This document shows, piece after piece, positions 1 through 6,430 of a stretch of DNA of 13,099 nt. Position 1 is the first letter of the stretch. Each line of letters starts with the position of its first letter. Made by a program: the position numbers and the translations under genes. This stretch comes from Clostridia bacterium. Its GTDB lineage: Bacteria; Bacillota; Clostridia; Oscillospirales; Acutalibacteraceae. Below the pieces are notes generated by a model. It was not told where the DNA came from and searched no databases. It was given only the letters and a program-made list of their open reading frames with translations. The stretch spans positions 1 to 13,099 of the forward strand of contig JAFRZS010000220.1 in NCBI GenBank assembly GCA_017442445.1. The letters run 5' to 3'.

Positions 1-200
1 TCAAGGACTCAATTCAATATCATTTCCGTGAATTTAACGATTATATCGGCACCTGTAAATTCACAGGCTGTACTCACACTCATGATAAAGGCTGTAAAAT
101 TATAGAAGCAGTTGAAAAAGGTGAAATCAGCAAATCCCGTCACGACAGTTATCTTGAAATCTATAATCAGGTAAAAGATATCAAGGAGTGGCAACTGTAA
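1..200 (+). CDS. rsgA: Ribosome small subunit-dependent GTPase RsgA, C-terminal end (5' truncated by window)
   Basis: The first complete codon is at base 3 and the frame runs open to a TAA at 198-200, giving the last 65 residues. The fragment carries the RsgA C-terminal zinc-binding pattern C-x4-C-x-H-x5-C (fragment residues Cys18, Cys23, His25, Cys31), followed by the basic and aromatic helix expected at the end of this family (a 'G-x-I-S-x-x-R-x-x-S-Y' run). RsgA is a circularly permuted GTPase that helps late maturation of the 30S subunit; its OB and GTPase domains lie outside the window. In Bacillus this gene (cpgA) directly follows prkC on the same strand. Here it is on the opposite strand and converges on prkC, with two tiny genes between. 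I am confident of the family because of the zinc motif, although only the tail is visible. Confidence 0.88.
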   Translation, partial: KDSIQYHFREFNDYIGTCKFTGCTHTHDKGCKIIEAVEKGEISKSRHDSYLEIYNQVKDIKEWQL

Positions 201-206
201 CAAAAT

Positions 207-260
207 ACACCGCACCTGTATATATTGTACTAAGCTACAAAATACAAGGGCGGTGTTTTT
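207..260 (+). terminator. Long imperfect hairpin plus T-tract after rsgA; also covers the next gene's ribosome binding site
   Basis: The arms 207-213 (acaccgc) and 250-256 (gcggtgt) are perfectly complementary. Inside them, 215-221 pairs with 242-249 around one bulged base, and 225-229 (ttgta) pairs with 236-240 (tacaa) around a six-base loop. TTTTT follows at 256-260. This looks like an intrinsic terminator for rsgA, seven bases after its stop codon. However, the 3' arm contains AAGGGCGGTG (246-255), the only plausible ribosome binding site for the ATG at 261. The element could therefore be a terminator, an attenuator or an RBS-sequestering hairpin. The pairing is read directly from the sequence; its function is inferred. 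Confidence 0.55.
220..248 (+). promoter_or_regulatory. Weak candidate SigE-type sporulation promoter upstream of the microprotein and spoVM
   Basis: An ATATT (-35-like, 222-226) is followed after 14 bases by AATACAAG (241-248), which matches six of eight positions of the SigE -10 (CATACA-T type). spoVM is SigE-dependent in Bacillus subtilis. A start from this site would fall near 255, leaving the microprotein ATG at 261 with almost no leader and no ribosome binding site. The site could still serve spoVM. It lies inside the hairpin described at 207-260. This is a motif match only. Confidence 0.22.
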
Positions 261-419
261 ATGTACAGGAGAGGCTGCAAAAGAACTCACAACGGATTTT
301 CATTCGTCGCTTTCGGCGCGGGGTTATTGGTGGCATCTTGCTTTCCCATCACAGCTACTATTGTCATTCTTGCAATTGTCCTTATAATTTTGGGGCTTAT
401 GCTTTGCAAGAATACATAG
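261..419 (+). CDS. Small single-pass membrane protein of unknown function, directly upstream of spoVM (52 aa)
   Basis: ATG at 261 to TAG at 417-419 encodes 52 residues. The N-terminus is basic and polar with one Cys (Arg3, Arg4, Lys7, Arg8). It is followed by a Gly/Phe/Ala-rich stretch (residues 12-28), a Cys27-Phe-Pro29 turn, and a strongly hydrophobic Ile/Leu/Val segment at about 31-48 that ends in Cys49-Lys50. This suggests one membrane helix or a hairpin. The ribosome binding site AAGGGCGGTG lies at 246-255, inside a hairpin. The stop codon is 13 bases before the spoVM ATG, so the two are probably cotranscribed. I recall similar short Gly- and Cys-containing membrane proteins in clostridial genomes but cannot name a family. 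Coding is supported by the ribosome binding site, the coherent membrane-protein composition and tight packing with spoVM. A sporulation role is inference from position. Confidence 0.6.
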   Translation: MYRRGCKRTHNGFSFVAFGAGLLVASCFPITATIVILAIVLIILGLMLCKNT

Positions 420-432
420 AGAAGGTGACCTT

Positions 433-513
433 ATGAAAGTTGTTGTATTAAAAAGTCCCAAGGGTATTTCAGGAATTTTACGCCTCATTTTCGGTATAAA
501 GAAAAACGATTAA
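433..513 (+). CDS. spoVM: Stage V sporulation protein SpoVM (26 aa)
   Basis: ATG at 433 to TAA at 511-513 encodes 26 residues, exactly the length of Bacillus subtilis SpoVM. From memory of that protein it aligns without gaps. Shared positions are Lys2, Lys7, Pro9, Lys10, Gly14, Ile15, Arg17, Gly21 and Asp26, with Arg/Lys at 24. Pro9 is the residue known to matter for localisation. SpoVM is an amphipathic helix that recognises the positive curvature of the forespore outer membrane and anchors the SpoIVA coat basement layer; it also interacts with FtsH. The ribosome binding site AGAAGGTGA (420-428) is well placed, and a strong terminator follows five bases after the stop. In Bacillus spoVM lies a few genes after rsgA, so linkage to rsgA supports the call. 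It is short enough to be missed by automatic annotation. Confidence 0.9.
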   Translation: MKVVVLKSPKGISGILRLIFGIKKND

Positions 514-552
514 AAAGCAAGGGATAAGCGATCGCTTATCCCTTGTTTTTTT
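514..552. terminator. Bidirectional intrinsic terminator between spoVM and prkC
   Basis: A perfect 28-base palindrome at 518-545 (centre 531/532, loop about gatc) is flanked by AAA at 514-516 and by TTTTTTT at 546-552. Read on the plus strand it is a textbook terminator for spoVM. Read on the minus strand the left A-tract becomes a short U-tract, so it can also stop the prkC operon. The prkC stop codon (551-553) lies at the edge of the T-tract. Confidence 0.9.
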
Positions 553-2416
553 ACAATATAACTTCTGCTGAACCTGTTGTTGATTCAGGTTCCTGAGTTG
601 TTGATTCAGGTTCTTGAGTTGTACTTTCTGTCGGGTCTGTTGATGACGGATCTTCCGTTGAAGAAGGCTCTGTTGACGATGGGTCTGTTGTTGATGACGG
701 ATCTTCTGTCGGAGGAGTTGTCGTCGGTGGTAAGCCGTTACTTACATAGATTGTAACTGTTGAGCCTTTTTCAAGAAGTGTGCCCTTCTCCTCTGACTGC
801 GAAATTACTATATCTCTGTTTTCATTACTGTTTGTATATACAACATCTGCGATGAGTCCTTCGTCCTCAAGCATAGCTCTTGCATCGTTTACTGTCCAAA
901 GAACAACAGACGGAACTACTGCAAGATTATCTCTGTATTTAACAGCGACAAGCAATTTAACCATTGAACCTCTCGGTGCCTGTGCGCCCTTCTCAGGTTC
1001 TGTTGAAATAACCGTACCAACTGTTCTTGAAGGATCCTGTACCTGCTCAATCGTAACAATGAAACCTTCGCTTATAAGCTTCGTCTGAGCCTGTGAATAC
1101 ATATCACCATATACATCAGGCACCTCAACAGTTGAGTTTGATATAACCGTAAGTATAACCTTATCGGAATATTCAATTTTTGTACCTGCTGAAGGTGTCT
1201 GTCTGATTATTTCACCTTCTGTTTTCTGGCTGTTTGATTCAAACTCAATTTCAAAGTTATACTTTGAATATTCAGAATCACGCTTCGGCTGAATTTCCTC
1301 GTAATAGTTTTTACCTATGAAATTTTCAACCTCAAGCTTTGTACCGTTCCTTCCGAAACCTACCTTTGCAAGGAGTAATACTACTATCAGGACAACAGCT
1401 ACAAGTCCCATTCCGACTCCAAGAACAATCGGTAGTGCTTTGCTTCCTGACTGTTTTGGTTTTTTATCCGCTGTTTTGTTATCGTCCTCGGTATTATCCT
1501 TCGGAGGTACGGGAAGCTGTTCATGAACTCTGTCAGCATATCTTGTCGGCTGTTTATCAACATAGTACGAGTAATCAAACTTTATTGACGGATTTCTCTT
1601 AAACTCGTCAAGGTCCAGAAGCATTTCCGCTGCAGACTGATATCTGTCGGCAGAATTTTTCTGCATAGCGCGCATTGTAATCTGCTCAAGTCCTAAAGGA
1701 ATATCCGATTTGATTTCTCTCGGATTTTTTGCTTCTTTCTGAACCTGCATAAGTGCAACTGTTACAGGATTATCTGACTCAAACGGAAGCTGACCTGTAA
1801 GCATTTCATACATGATAACACCGACAGAATATATATCAGCTTTTTCGTCTGTAAGGTCACCCTTTGCCTGTTCGGGACTGATATAATGTACGGACCCGAT
1901 TGCATTTTCCGTCATCGTTCTTGTTTCGCTTCTGCTGAAACGCGCAATGCCAAAATCGGCAATCTTTATAGTTCCCTGCTGAAGTAACATGATGTTCTGA
2001 GGTTTTACATCACGGTGTACTATTCCTTTGTCATGAGCATGTTGTAATGCTCTTAAAATCTGTATAAGGAATTTAAGACATTCCTGCCAACTGATAGGTC
2101 CTCTTTGTTCAATATATTCCTTTAAGGTTATTCCCTCAACATATTCCATTACAATATACTGAAGTCTGTCACCAAAGCTGACATCATAAACCTTTACTAT
2201 ATTCGGATGCGAAAGGACTGAAATTGCTTTTGATTCATTTTTAAATCTGCGACGGAAATCAGCATTTGCAAGAAATTCTTCCTTGAGAACTTTAACAGCA
2301 ACAATTCTGTCATCAATGTTATCGTAAGCTTTGTAGACAACTGCCATTCCGCCTACGCCGATTATCTCCTGAATTTCATATCTGCCATCAAGTCTTTTAC
2401 CTACATAATTTTCCAT
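551..2416 (-). CDS. prkC: PASTA-domain membrane Ser/Thr protein kinase, PrkC/Stk family (621 aa)
   Basis: The N-terminal Hanks kinase domain (about 11-272) has a Gly-rich loop at 20-25, catalytic Lys42, alpha-C Glu61, His134-Arg135-Asp136, Asn141, Asp154-Phe155-Gly156 and Thr-rich activation loop positions 165, 167 and 169. A charged juxtamembrane stretch (about 304-326) leads to one transmembrane helix (about 327-350). Three extracellular PASTA repeats follow (about 358-427, 428-493, 497-560); the first is the most divergent and lacks the usual leading Val-Pro. PASTA domains bind muropeptides and lipid II, so the kinase couples wall state to phosphorylation of cytoplasmic targets. The last 60 residues are a low-complexity Ser/Thr/Pro/Glu tail. 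The kinase is the last gene of the operon, next to its phosphatase. The start is the only in-frame ATG after an upstream stop; GAGGAG lies rather far away, 14 bases upstream. Confidence 0.96.
   Translation of the reverse strand: MENYVGKRLDGRYEIQEIIGVGGMAVVYKAYDNIDDRIVAVKVLKEEFLANADFRRRFKNESKAISVLSHPNIVKVYDVSFGDRLQYIVMEYVEGITLKEYIEQRGPISWQECLKFLIQILRALQHAHDKGIVHRDVKPQNIMLLQQGTIKIADFGIARFSRSETRTMTENAIGSVHYISPEQAKGDLTDEKADIYSVGVIMYEMLTGQLPFESDNPVTVALMQVQKEAKNPREIKSDIPLGLEQITMRAMQKNSADRYQSAAEMLLDLDEFKRNPSIKFDYSYYVDKQPTRYADRVHEQLPVPPKDNTEDDNKTADKKPKQSGSKALPIVLGVGMGLVAVVLIVVLLLAKVGFGRNGTKLEVENFIGKNYYEEIQPKRDSEYSKYNFEIEFESNSQKTEGEIIRQTPSAGTKIEYSDKVILTVISNSTVEVPDVYGDMYSQAQTKLISEGFIVTIEQVQDPSRTVGTVISTEPEKGAQAPRGSMVKLLVAVKYRDNLAVVPSVVLWTVNDARAMLEDEGLIADVVYTNSNENRDIVISQSEEKGTLLEKGSTVTIYVSNGLPPTTTPPTEDPSSTTDPSSTEPSSTEDPSSTDPTESTTQEPESTTQEPESTTGSAEVIL
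566..730 (-). repeat. In-frame low-complexity repeats encoding the Ser/Thr/Pro tail of PrkC
   Basis: Codons for residues 563-617 of the kinase form imperfect direct repeats. The protein units are of the type P-S-S-T-(E/D) and a duplicated Q-E-P-E-S-T-T. At DNA level gatgacggatcttc occurs twice (643-656 and 693-706), and gttgattcaggttc occurs twice near 577-615. Such tracts can change length by slippage. The tail follows the last PASTA domain, so it would sit outside the cell and be a possible wall-spanning spacer or glycosylation target. That function is inference. Confidence 0.7.
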
Positions 2417-2436
2417 TGAGTAAATTCACACTCCTC

Positions 2437-3168
2437 TCAGTTAGATACAACAACAACCGTAATATTGTCCCCGCCGCCGTTTGCATTTGCTGCATCTACA
2501 AGCTTTTCTGCGAGACCCTCGGTCTGATGCTGTGATAAATACTGCGTGATAGTTTCATCATCAAGATAATTTGTAAGTCCGTCTGTGCAAAGCAGAATCT
2601 TTGATGTTTCTGTTAAGCCATATTCACGGAAATCTATTTCAATATCATTACCGACACCTAAAGCTCTTGTTATGATATTTTTACGAGGGTGAATCCTCGC
2701 TTCTTCCTCTGTAATCTCTCCCCTGTCAACCATCTCCTGTACAATAGAGTGGTCAATTGTGAGCTGGACGAGTCCGTTTATTTCATCATATACATAAACT
2801 CTGCTGTCACCCACATGTGCTACAAAAATACTCTTTTCTCTGATAATTGCCGCAACAACCGTTGTGCCCATTCCGAATAAATTTTCGTCTTCTCTTGACA
2901 TAGAGTAAAGTCGGGCATTTGATGTTGTTATTGCAGATTCAAACATATTTCCCATTGATCTCGGAGCCATCTTCTCGCTGTAAGCAGATGTCACCTTTTC
3001 TGAGATTATTCTTACTGCGGTATTACTTGCAACATCTCCTCCGGAGGCACCGCCCATACCGTCACATACAACAGCCCAGCCTTCAGTTGCAGAAAACTCT
3101 CCGCAAGCATATGCGTCCTGATTGCTGTTTCTTACTCTGCCGATATCGGTTTTTGCTGAAAATTTCAT
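2437..3168 (-). CDS. prpC: PP2C-family Ser/Thr protein phosphatase, PrpC/Stp (243 aa)
   Basis: This is a metal-dependent phosphatase that reverses PrkC phosphorylation. The PP2C motifs are complete: Asn-Gln-Asp18, Asp36-Gly-Met-Gly-Gly, the Val-Gly-Asp-Ser-Arg run (119-123), Asp-His-Ser (139-141), Thr-Asp196-Gly and Gly-Gly-Asp234-Asn. The metal-ligand aspartates are present and the length is normal for bacterial soluble PP2C. The frame is open further upstream, but I chose ATG 3166-3168. AAAGGAGGAG (3174-3183) sits five bases before it, the protein then begins with the canonical M-x-F-S-x-x-T-D-x-G, and the ATG overlaps the rlmN stop by four bases (ATGA). This implies coupled translation. 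prkC starts 20 bases after the stop. Confidence 0.96.
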   Translation of the reverse strand: MKFSAKTDIGRVRNSNQDAYACGEFSATEGWAVVCDGMGGASGGDVASNTAVRIISEKVTSAYSEKMAPRSMGNMFESAITTSNARLYSMSREDENLFGMGTTVVAAIIREKSIFVAHVGDSRVYVYDEINGLVQLTIDHSIVQEMVDRGEITEEEARIHPRKNIITRALGVGNDIEIDFREYGLTETSKILLCTDGLTNYLDDETITQYLSQHQTEGLAEKLVDAANANGGGDNITVVVVSN

Positions 3169-4211
3169 GATTGCTCCTCCTTTCCGGAAGTTACGCGACG
3201 CCTTAACTGACCGCACGACGCATCTATATCAGAGCCTAAGCTCCTTCTGACAGTAGTTGTGATACCGTGTTTTTCAAGTATCCGTGAAAATGCTTCAATG
3301 CGCTTTGCAGAGCTTTTTGAATAAGAATTTTCAACCACATTGTTAACAGGTATCAGATTGACATGGCAAAGCATTCCTTTTAATAATTTAGAAAGCATAT
3401 TTGCACATTCGTCACTGTCATTTACCCCATTTACCATCGCATACTCAAAAGATATTCTTCTTGATGTAAGCTTTATATAATACTTACAAGCCTTTATAAG
3501 CTCTGCTATCGGATATGCTTTGTTTACAGGCATCATACCTGAACGGATATCATCGTCAGGTGCGTGTAGTGACACCGAAAGTGTCAACTGTAATTTCTTT
3601 TCTGCGAGGTCATATATCTTCGGAACAATTCCACAGGTTGAAAGGGAAATGTTTCTCATTGAAAGATTGTTGCCATCGGGTGAATTTACCAATTCCAAAA
3701 ATCTCAGGACATTTTCATAATTATCAAGAGGCTCACCCATTCCCATTAAAACTACATGGGAAACTCTGATATCGGTGTCCTTTTGTATTACATAAATCTG
3801 TGAAAGTATCTCAGACGGCAGAAGATTTCTCTGAAATCCTCCCTGTGCGGTTGCGCAGAAGTTACAACCCATTTTACAACCGACCTGAGTTGATACACAG
3901 ACCGTATATCCGTATTTATATTTCATGAGTACCGATTCAATGTACTCTCCGTCATTGAGTTTAAAAAGATACTTTATTGAACCATCATACTCCGATTTCA
4001 GCTTTTTTTCAATAGCACAACTGTAAATTATGTATTTTTCAGATAAAAAGCTTCGCAAATTCTTTGAAATATCGGACATTTCTTCAAAGCTTGTTGCATT
4101 CTTCTTATGAAGCCACGAAAAAACCTGTCCCGCACGAAACGGCTTTTCACCCGCTTCGGCGAACTCATTTTTAAGTTCTTCTAAGGTTTTTGAAGCAATA
4201 TCAATTTTCAA
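3165..4211 (-). CDS. rlmN: Dual-specificity RNA methyltransferase RlmN, radical SAM (348 aa from TTG start)
   Basis: RlmN methylates C2 of A2503 in 23S rRNA and of A37 in some tRNAs, using a [4Fe-4S] cluster and two S-adenosylmethionines. The radical SAM motif C-x3-C-x2-C is Cys112, Cys116, Cys119. A Gly-Met-Gly-Glu-Pro loop follows (about 156-160). The conserved C-terminal Cys333, in an Asp-Ala-Ser-Cys-Gly-Gln-Leu context, is the catalytic methyl-carrier cysteine. The N-terminal helical domain (about 1-85) contains the Phe-Arg-Ala-x-Gln motif. Start choice: the longer GTG start at 4218-4220 has its GTG inside the apparent ribosome binding site AAAAGGTGA (4217-4225), whereas TTG at 4209-4211 lies five bases after it. 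I therefore prefer TTG, one base after the rsmB stop; the GTG alternative adds three residues. Confidence 0.95.
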   Translation of the reverse strand: MKIDIASKTLEELKNEFAEAGEKPFRAGQVFSWLHKKNATSFEEMSDISKNLRSFLSEKYIIYSCAIEKKLKSEYDGSIKYLFKLNDGEYIESVLMKYKYGYTVCVSTQVGCKMGCNFCATAQGGFQRNLLPSEILSQIYVIQKDTDIRVSHVVLMGMGEPLDNYENVLRFLELVNSPDGNNLSMRNISLSTCGIVPKIYDLAEKKLQLTLSVSLHAPDDDIRSGMMPVNKAYPIAELIKACKYYIKLTSRRISFEYAMVNGVNDSDECANMLSKLLKGMLCHVNLIPVNNVVENSYSKSSAKRIEAFSRILEKHGITTTVRRSLGSDIDASCGQLRRRVTSGKEEQS

Positions 4212-4212
4212 G

Positions 4213-5487
4213 TCATTCACCTTTTCTGAATTTTGCTATAAAGAATCCGTCTGATAAATCATTCTGCGGTAAGAGTCTTCTGTACTCTCCATCTTTTTCA
4301 AATGTCGGATTTTCTTTCAGGAATTTTTCGCACACATCTTCATTTTCTTTCGGGTTGAGTGTACAGGTTGAATACACCAAAACTCCTGACGGTTTCAGAT
4401 ATCCTGATGCATTACATAAAATCTTATACTGTATTTCAGGTAATGAATCAAGCTCTGCTTTATCTTTATATTTTATTTCAGGTTTTCGTCTGATAATTCC
4501 GAGTCCCGAACACGGCACATCGCAGAGAATTTTATCCGCTGTGCCAAGTGATGAATCTGACTCTGTCGCGTCCTGATTTCTGACATTTACTATGTCTATT
4601 CCAAGGCGTTTTGCAGAATCCGATACCAATTTCAGTCTTGAGTCATAAATATCAAAGGCTTTTATTTCGCCCTTGTTTTCCATGCACTGCGAAATTGTAA
4701 AGGTTTTTCCTCCCGGTGCACAGCACATATCAAAAACTGTATCTCCCGCTTTGGCGCCCAATGTTTCTGCACATATCTGTGAAGATATATCCTGAACATA
4801 GAAAAGACCTTCTTTGTATTCTTTCAGGTGGCTTACATCTGCTATGCCGTGAAGTCTGAGACAGTTATCAATATATGTCTTTTCAGCCGTTATTCCTTTA
4901 CCTTCAAGCTTTGCTGTCAGGTCATCTGCGTTTGTTTTCAGAGTATTGACTCTTACATACAAAGGCGGTGCAAGTAAGGAGTGTTCAAGTAATTTTACCG
5001 TATCCTCTTGTCCGAGATATTCAAACCACATTTCCAAGAGAAAAACCGGGCATGAATATTTTATTGAATAATAATTTATTGTGTCTTTTTCATCGGGATA
5101 TTCAAAGCCGTTCCGTGCGATATTTCTCAGCACTCCGTTGACCAGGCCCGATGCATACTGTGCTTTCTTCTTAATTATTTTTACACTTTCATTTACTGCG
5201 GCAGATTCGGGGATTTTATCCATAAATAAAATCTGATATGCACCCATTCTCAAAACTGTTCTTACATCTGCTTTGAGCTTTTTTATGCCGCTTTTTATAT
5301 ACCGGTTCAAGGCATAATCAAGAGTCAGCTTCCTTTCAAGAACACCGTAAACAATTCTTGATGCAAGTGCTTTGTCAAGAGAATTAAGATTGCTGTCTTT
5401 AAGCTCTTTATCAAGTGTAAGATTTGAATATGCCTTATCCTTTTCAATTTTCAGGAGAATTTCATACGCAACGGTTCTTGAATTCAT
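4213..5487 (-). CDS. rsmB: 16S rRNA (cytosine-967-C5) methyltransferase RsmB (424 aa)
   Basis: The N-terminal NusB-like RNA-binding helical domain (about 1-130) is followed by a linker and a Rossmann-fold methyltransferase domain (about 170-420). SAM motif I is Asp253-Met-Cys-Cys-Ala-Pro-Gly-Gly-Lys. Motif IV contains Asp323-Val-Pro-Cys326-Ser-Gly, and motif VI contains Ser-Thr-Cys375-Thr. Cys375 is the expected nucleophile and Cys326 the release cysteine of the RsmB/Nop2 m5C group. An Arg-Arg-Lys-Pro-Glu stretch follows motif IV, as is usual in RsmB. The ATG is 13 bases after the fmt stop, with a modest ribosome binding site (TAGGAAAA) overlapping that stop. The gene order fmt-rsmB-rlmN is classical. 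Confidence 0.96.
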   Translation of the reverse strand: MNSRTVAYEILLKIEKDKAYSNLTLDKELKDSNLNSLDKALASRIVYGVLERKLTLDYALNRYIKSGIKKLKADVRTVLRMGAYQILFMDKIPESAAVNESVKIIKKKAQYASGLVNGVLRNIARNGFEYPDEKDTINYYSIKYSCPVFLLEMWFEYLGQEDTVKLLEHSLLAPPLYVRVNTLKTNADDLTAKLEGKGITAEKTYIDNCLRLHGIADVSHLKEYKEGLFYVQDISSQICAETLGAKAGDTVFDMCCAPGGKTFTISQCMENKGEIKAFDIYDSRLKLVSDSAKRLGIDIVNVRNQDATESDSSLGTADKILCDVPCSGLGIIRRKPEIKYKDKAELDSLPEIQYKILCNASGYLKPSGVLVYSTCTLNPKENEDVCEKFLKENPTFEKDGEYRRLLPQNDLSDGFFIAKFRKGE

Positions 5488-5500
5488 TGAGTGTTTTTTC

Positions 5501-6430
5501 CTACTTTCCTAATACAGTTGAGAGTTCAATTTTTTTGCCGAGTAAAAACCGGTCGGCAGACATGGCTTTTTTACCTTCTGCCTGTAAAACAGTTATTTCA
5601 AGGGAAGTATTGTTTCCGCAGGAAACAACTAATTTTTTATCGTTGAAAATAATCTCGCCCGGATTTTTTCCTTTAATATCCGAAACCCTTGATGAGTGTA
5701 TTTTCAAAACTTTGCCGTCAAGTGTAGTTGTTGCTGTCGGCCAGGGACTTAAACCTCTTATCTGATTATGAATCACAGATGCTTCCTTGCTCCAATCAAT
5801 CGGAGATAAGCTTTTATCAAGCATTGAAGCATAGGTACTGTCAGCATCGTTCTGTTTTTCGGGTTTTAAAGCTCCCGCTTTTATTTCTTTTATGGTATCA
5901 CTCATAACATCTGCACCTAAGGGCGACAAAATGTCATGAAGCTCACCTGCTGTCATCTCTTCGGTTATTTCAACCTCGCGTTTTATGAGCATATCGCCTG
6001 TATCAAGACCTTCGCTCATCTGCATTGAGGTAACACCGCTTACCTTTTCGCCGTTGATTACCGCCCATTGAATAGGCGCCGCACCTCTGTATTTCGGAAG
6101 TAATGATGCATGAATATTAACACAACCGTATTTCGGTCTTTCAAGAATATCCTTCGGCAAAATTCTGCCGTATGCGACAACTATAATAAGTTCCGGATCA
6201 AGCTTATCTATTATTTCAAAAGCCTGACCGTCTTTCATTTTTGTCGGCTGAAAAACAGGTATATCGTGTTTTAATGCGAGTTCTTTAACGGGCGGCGGGG
6301 TCATAACATGACCTCTGCCCTTGGGTTTATCAGGTTGGGTAAATACTCCGACTACTTCTTCACCGTCAGAAATAAGTCTTTCAAGACACGGTACGGCAAA
6401 ATCGGGTGTACCCATAAAAATTACTCTCAT
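5501..6430 (-). CDS. fmt: Methionyl-tRNA formyltransferase Fmt (309 aa)
   Basis: Fmt transfers a formyl group from 10-formyl-tetrahydrofolate to initiator Met-tRNA. The N-terminal formyltransferase fold begins M-R-V-I-F-M-G-T-P-D-F. It contains catalytic Asn105 and His107, the following Ser-Leu-Leu-Pro-x-Tyr-Arg-Gly loop, and Asp143 in a Gly-Leu-Asp-Thr-Gly-Asp motif. The C-terminal tRNA-binding OB-like domain spans about 205-309 (Ile-Asp-Trp at 211-213, Arg-Gly-Leu-Ser-Pro-Trp-Pro at 225-231). The ATG at 6428-6430 shares its A with the def stop (TGATG), with GGGAGG at 6438-6443. An in-frame TTG at 6443-6445 would add five residues but lies inside the ribosome binding site, so I reject it. 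The length is normal. Confidence 0.97.
   Translation of the reverse strand: MRVIFMGTPDFAVPCLERLISDGEEVVGVFTQPDKPKGRGHVMTPPPVKELALKHDIPVFQPTKMKDGQAFEIIDKLDPELIIVVAYGRILPKDILERPKYGCVNIHASLLPKYRGAAPIQWAVINGEKVSGVTSMQMSEGLDTGDMLIKREVEITEEMTAGELHDILSPLGADVMSDTIKEIKAGALKPEKQNDADSTYASMLDKSLSPIDWSKEASVIHNQIRGLSPWPTATTTLDGKVLKIHSSRVSDIKGKNPGEIIFNDKKLVVSCGNNTSLEITVLQAEGKKAMSADRFLLGKKIELSTVLGK

Noticed and set aside
9..290. 93-codon minus-strand frame opposite the rsgA end
   Set aside because: It is antisense to the zinc-motif region of rsgA and the following hairpin; hydrophobic composition follows from the complement and there is no ribosome binding site.
188..436. 82-codon plus-strand frame spanning the rsgA end and both small genes
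   Set aside because: It is in a different frame from rsgA, the 52-residue gene and spoVM, crosses a terminator-like hairpin, and its product has no coherent domain; it is a shadow frame.
780..1088. Plus-strand open frames antisense to prkC and other operon genes
   Set aside because: The minus-strand genes have full domain signatures; the antisense frames are by-products of codon bias and carry no motifs or ribosome binding sites.
3169..3216. 16-residue N-terminal extension of PrpC
   Set aside because: It overlaps rlmN deeply and is not part of the PP2C family start, while the ATG at 3166-3168 has an excellent ribosome binding site.
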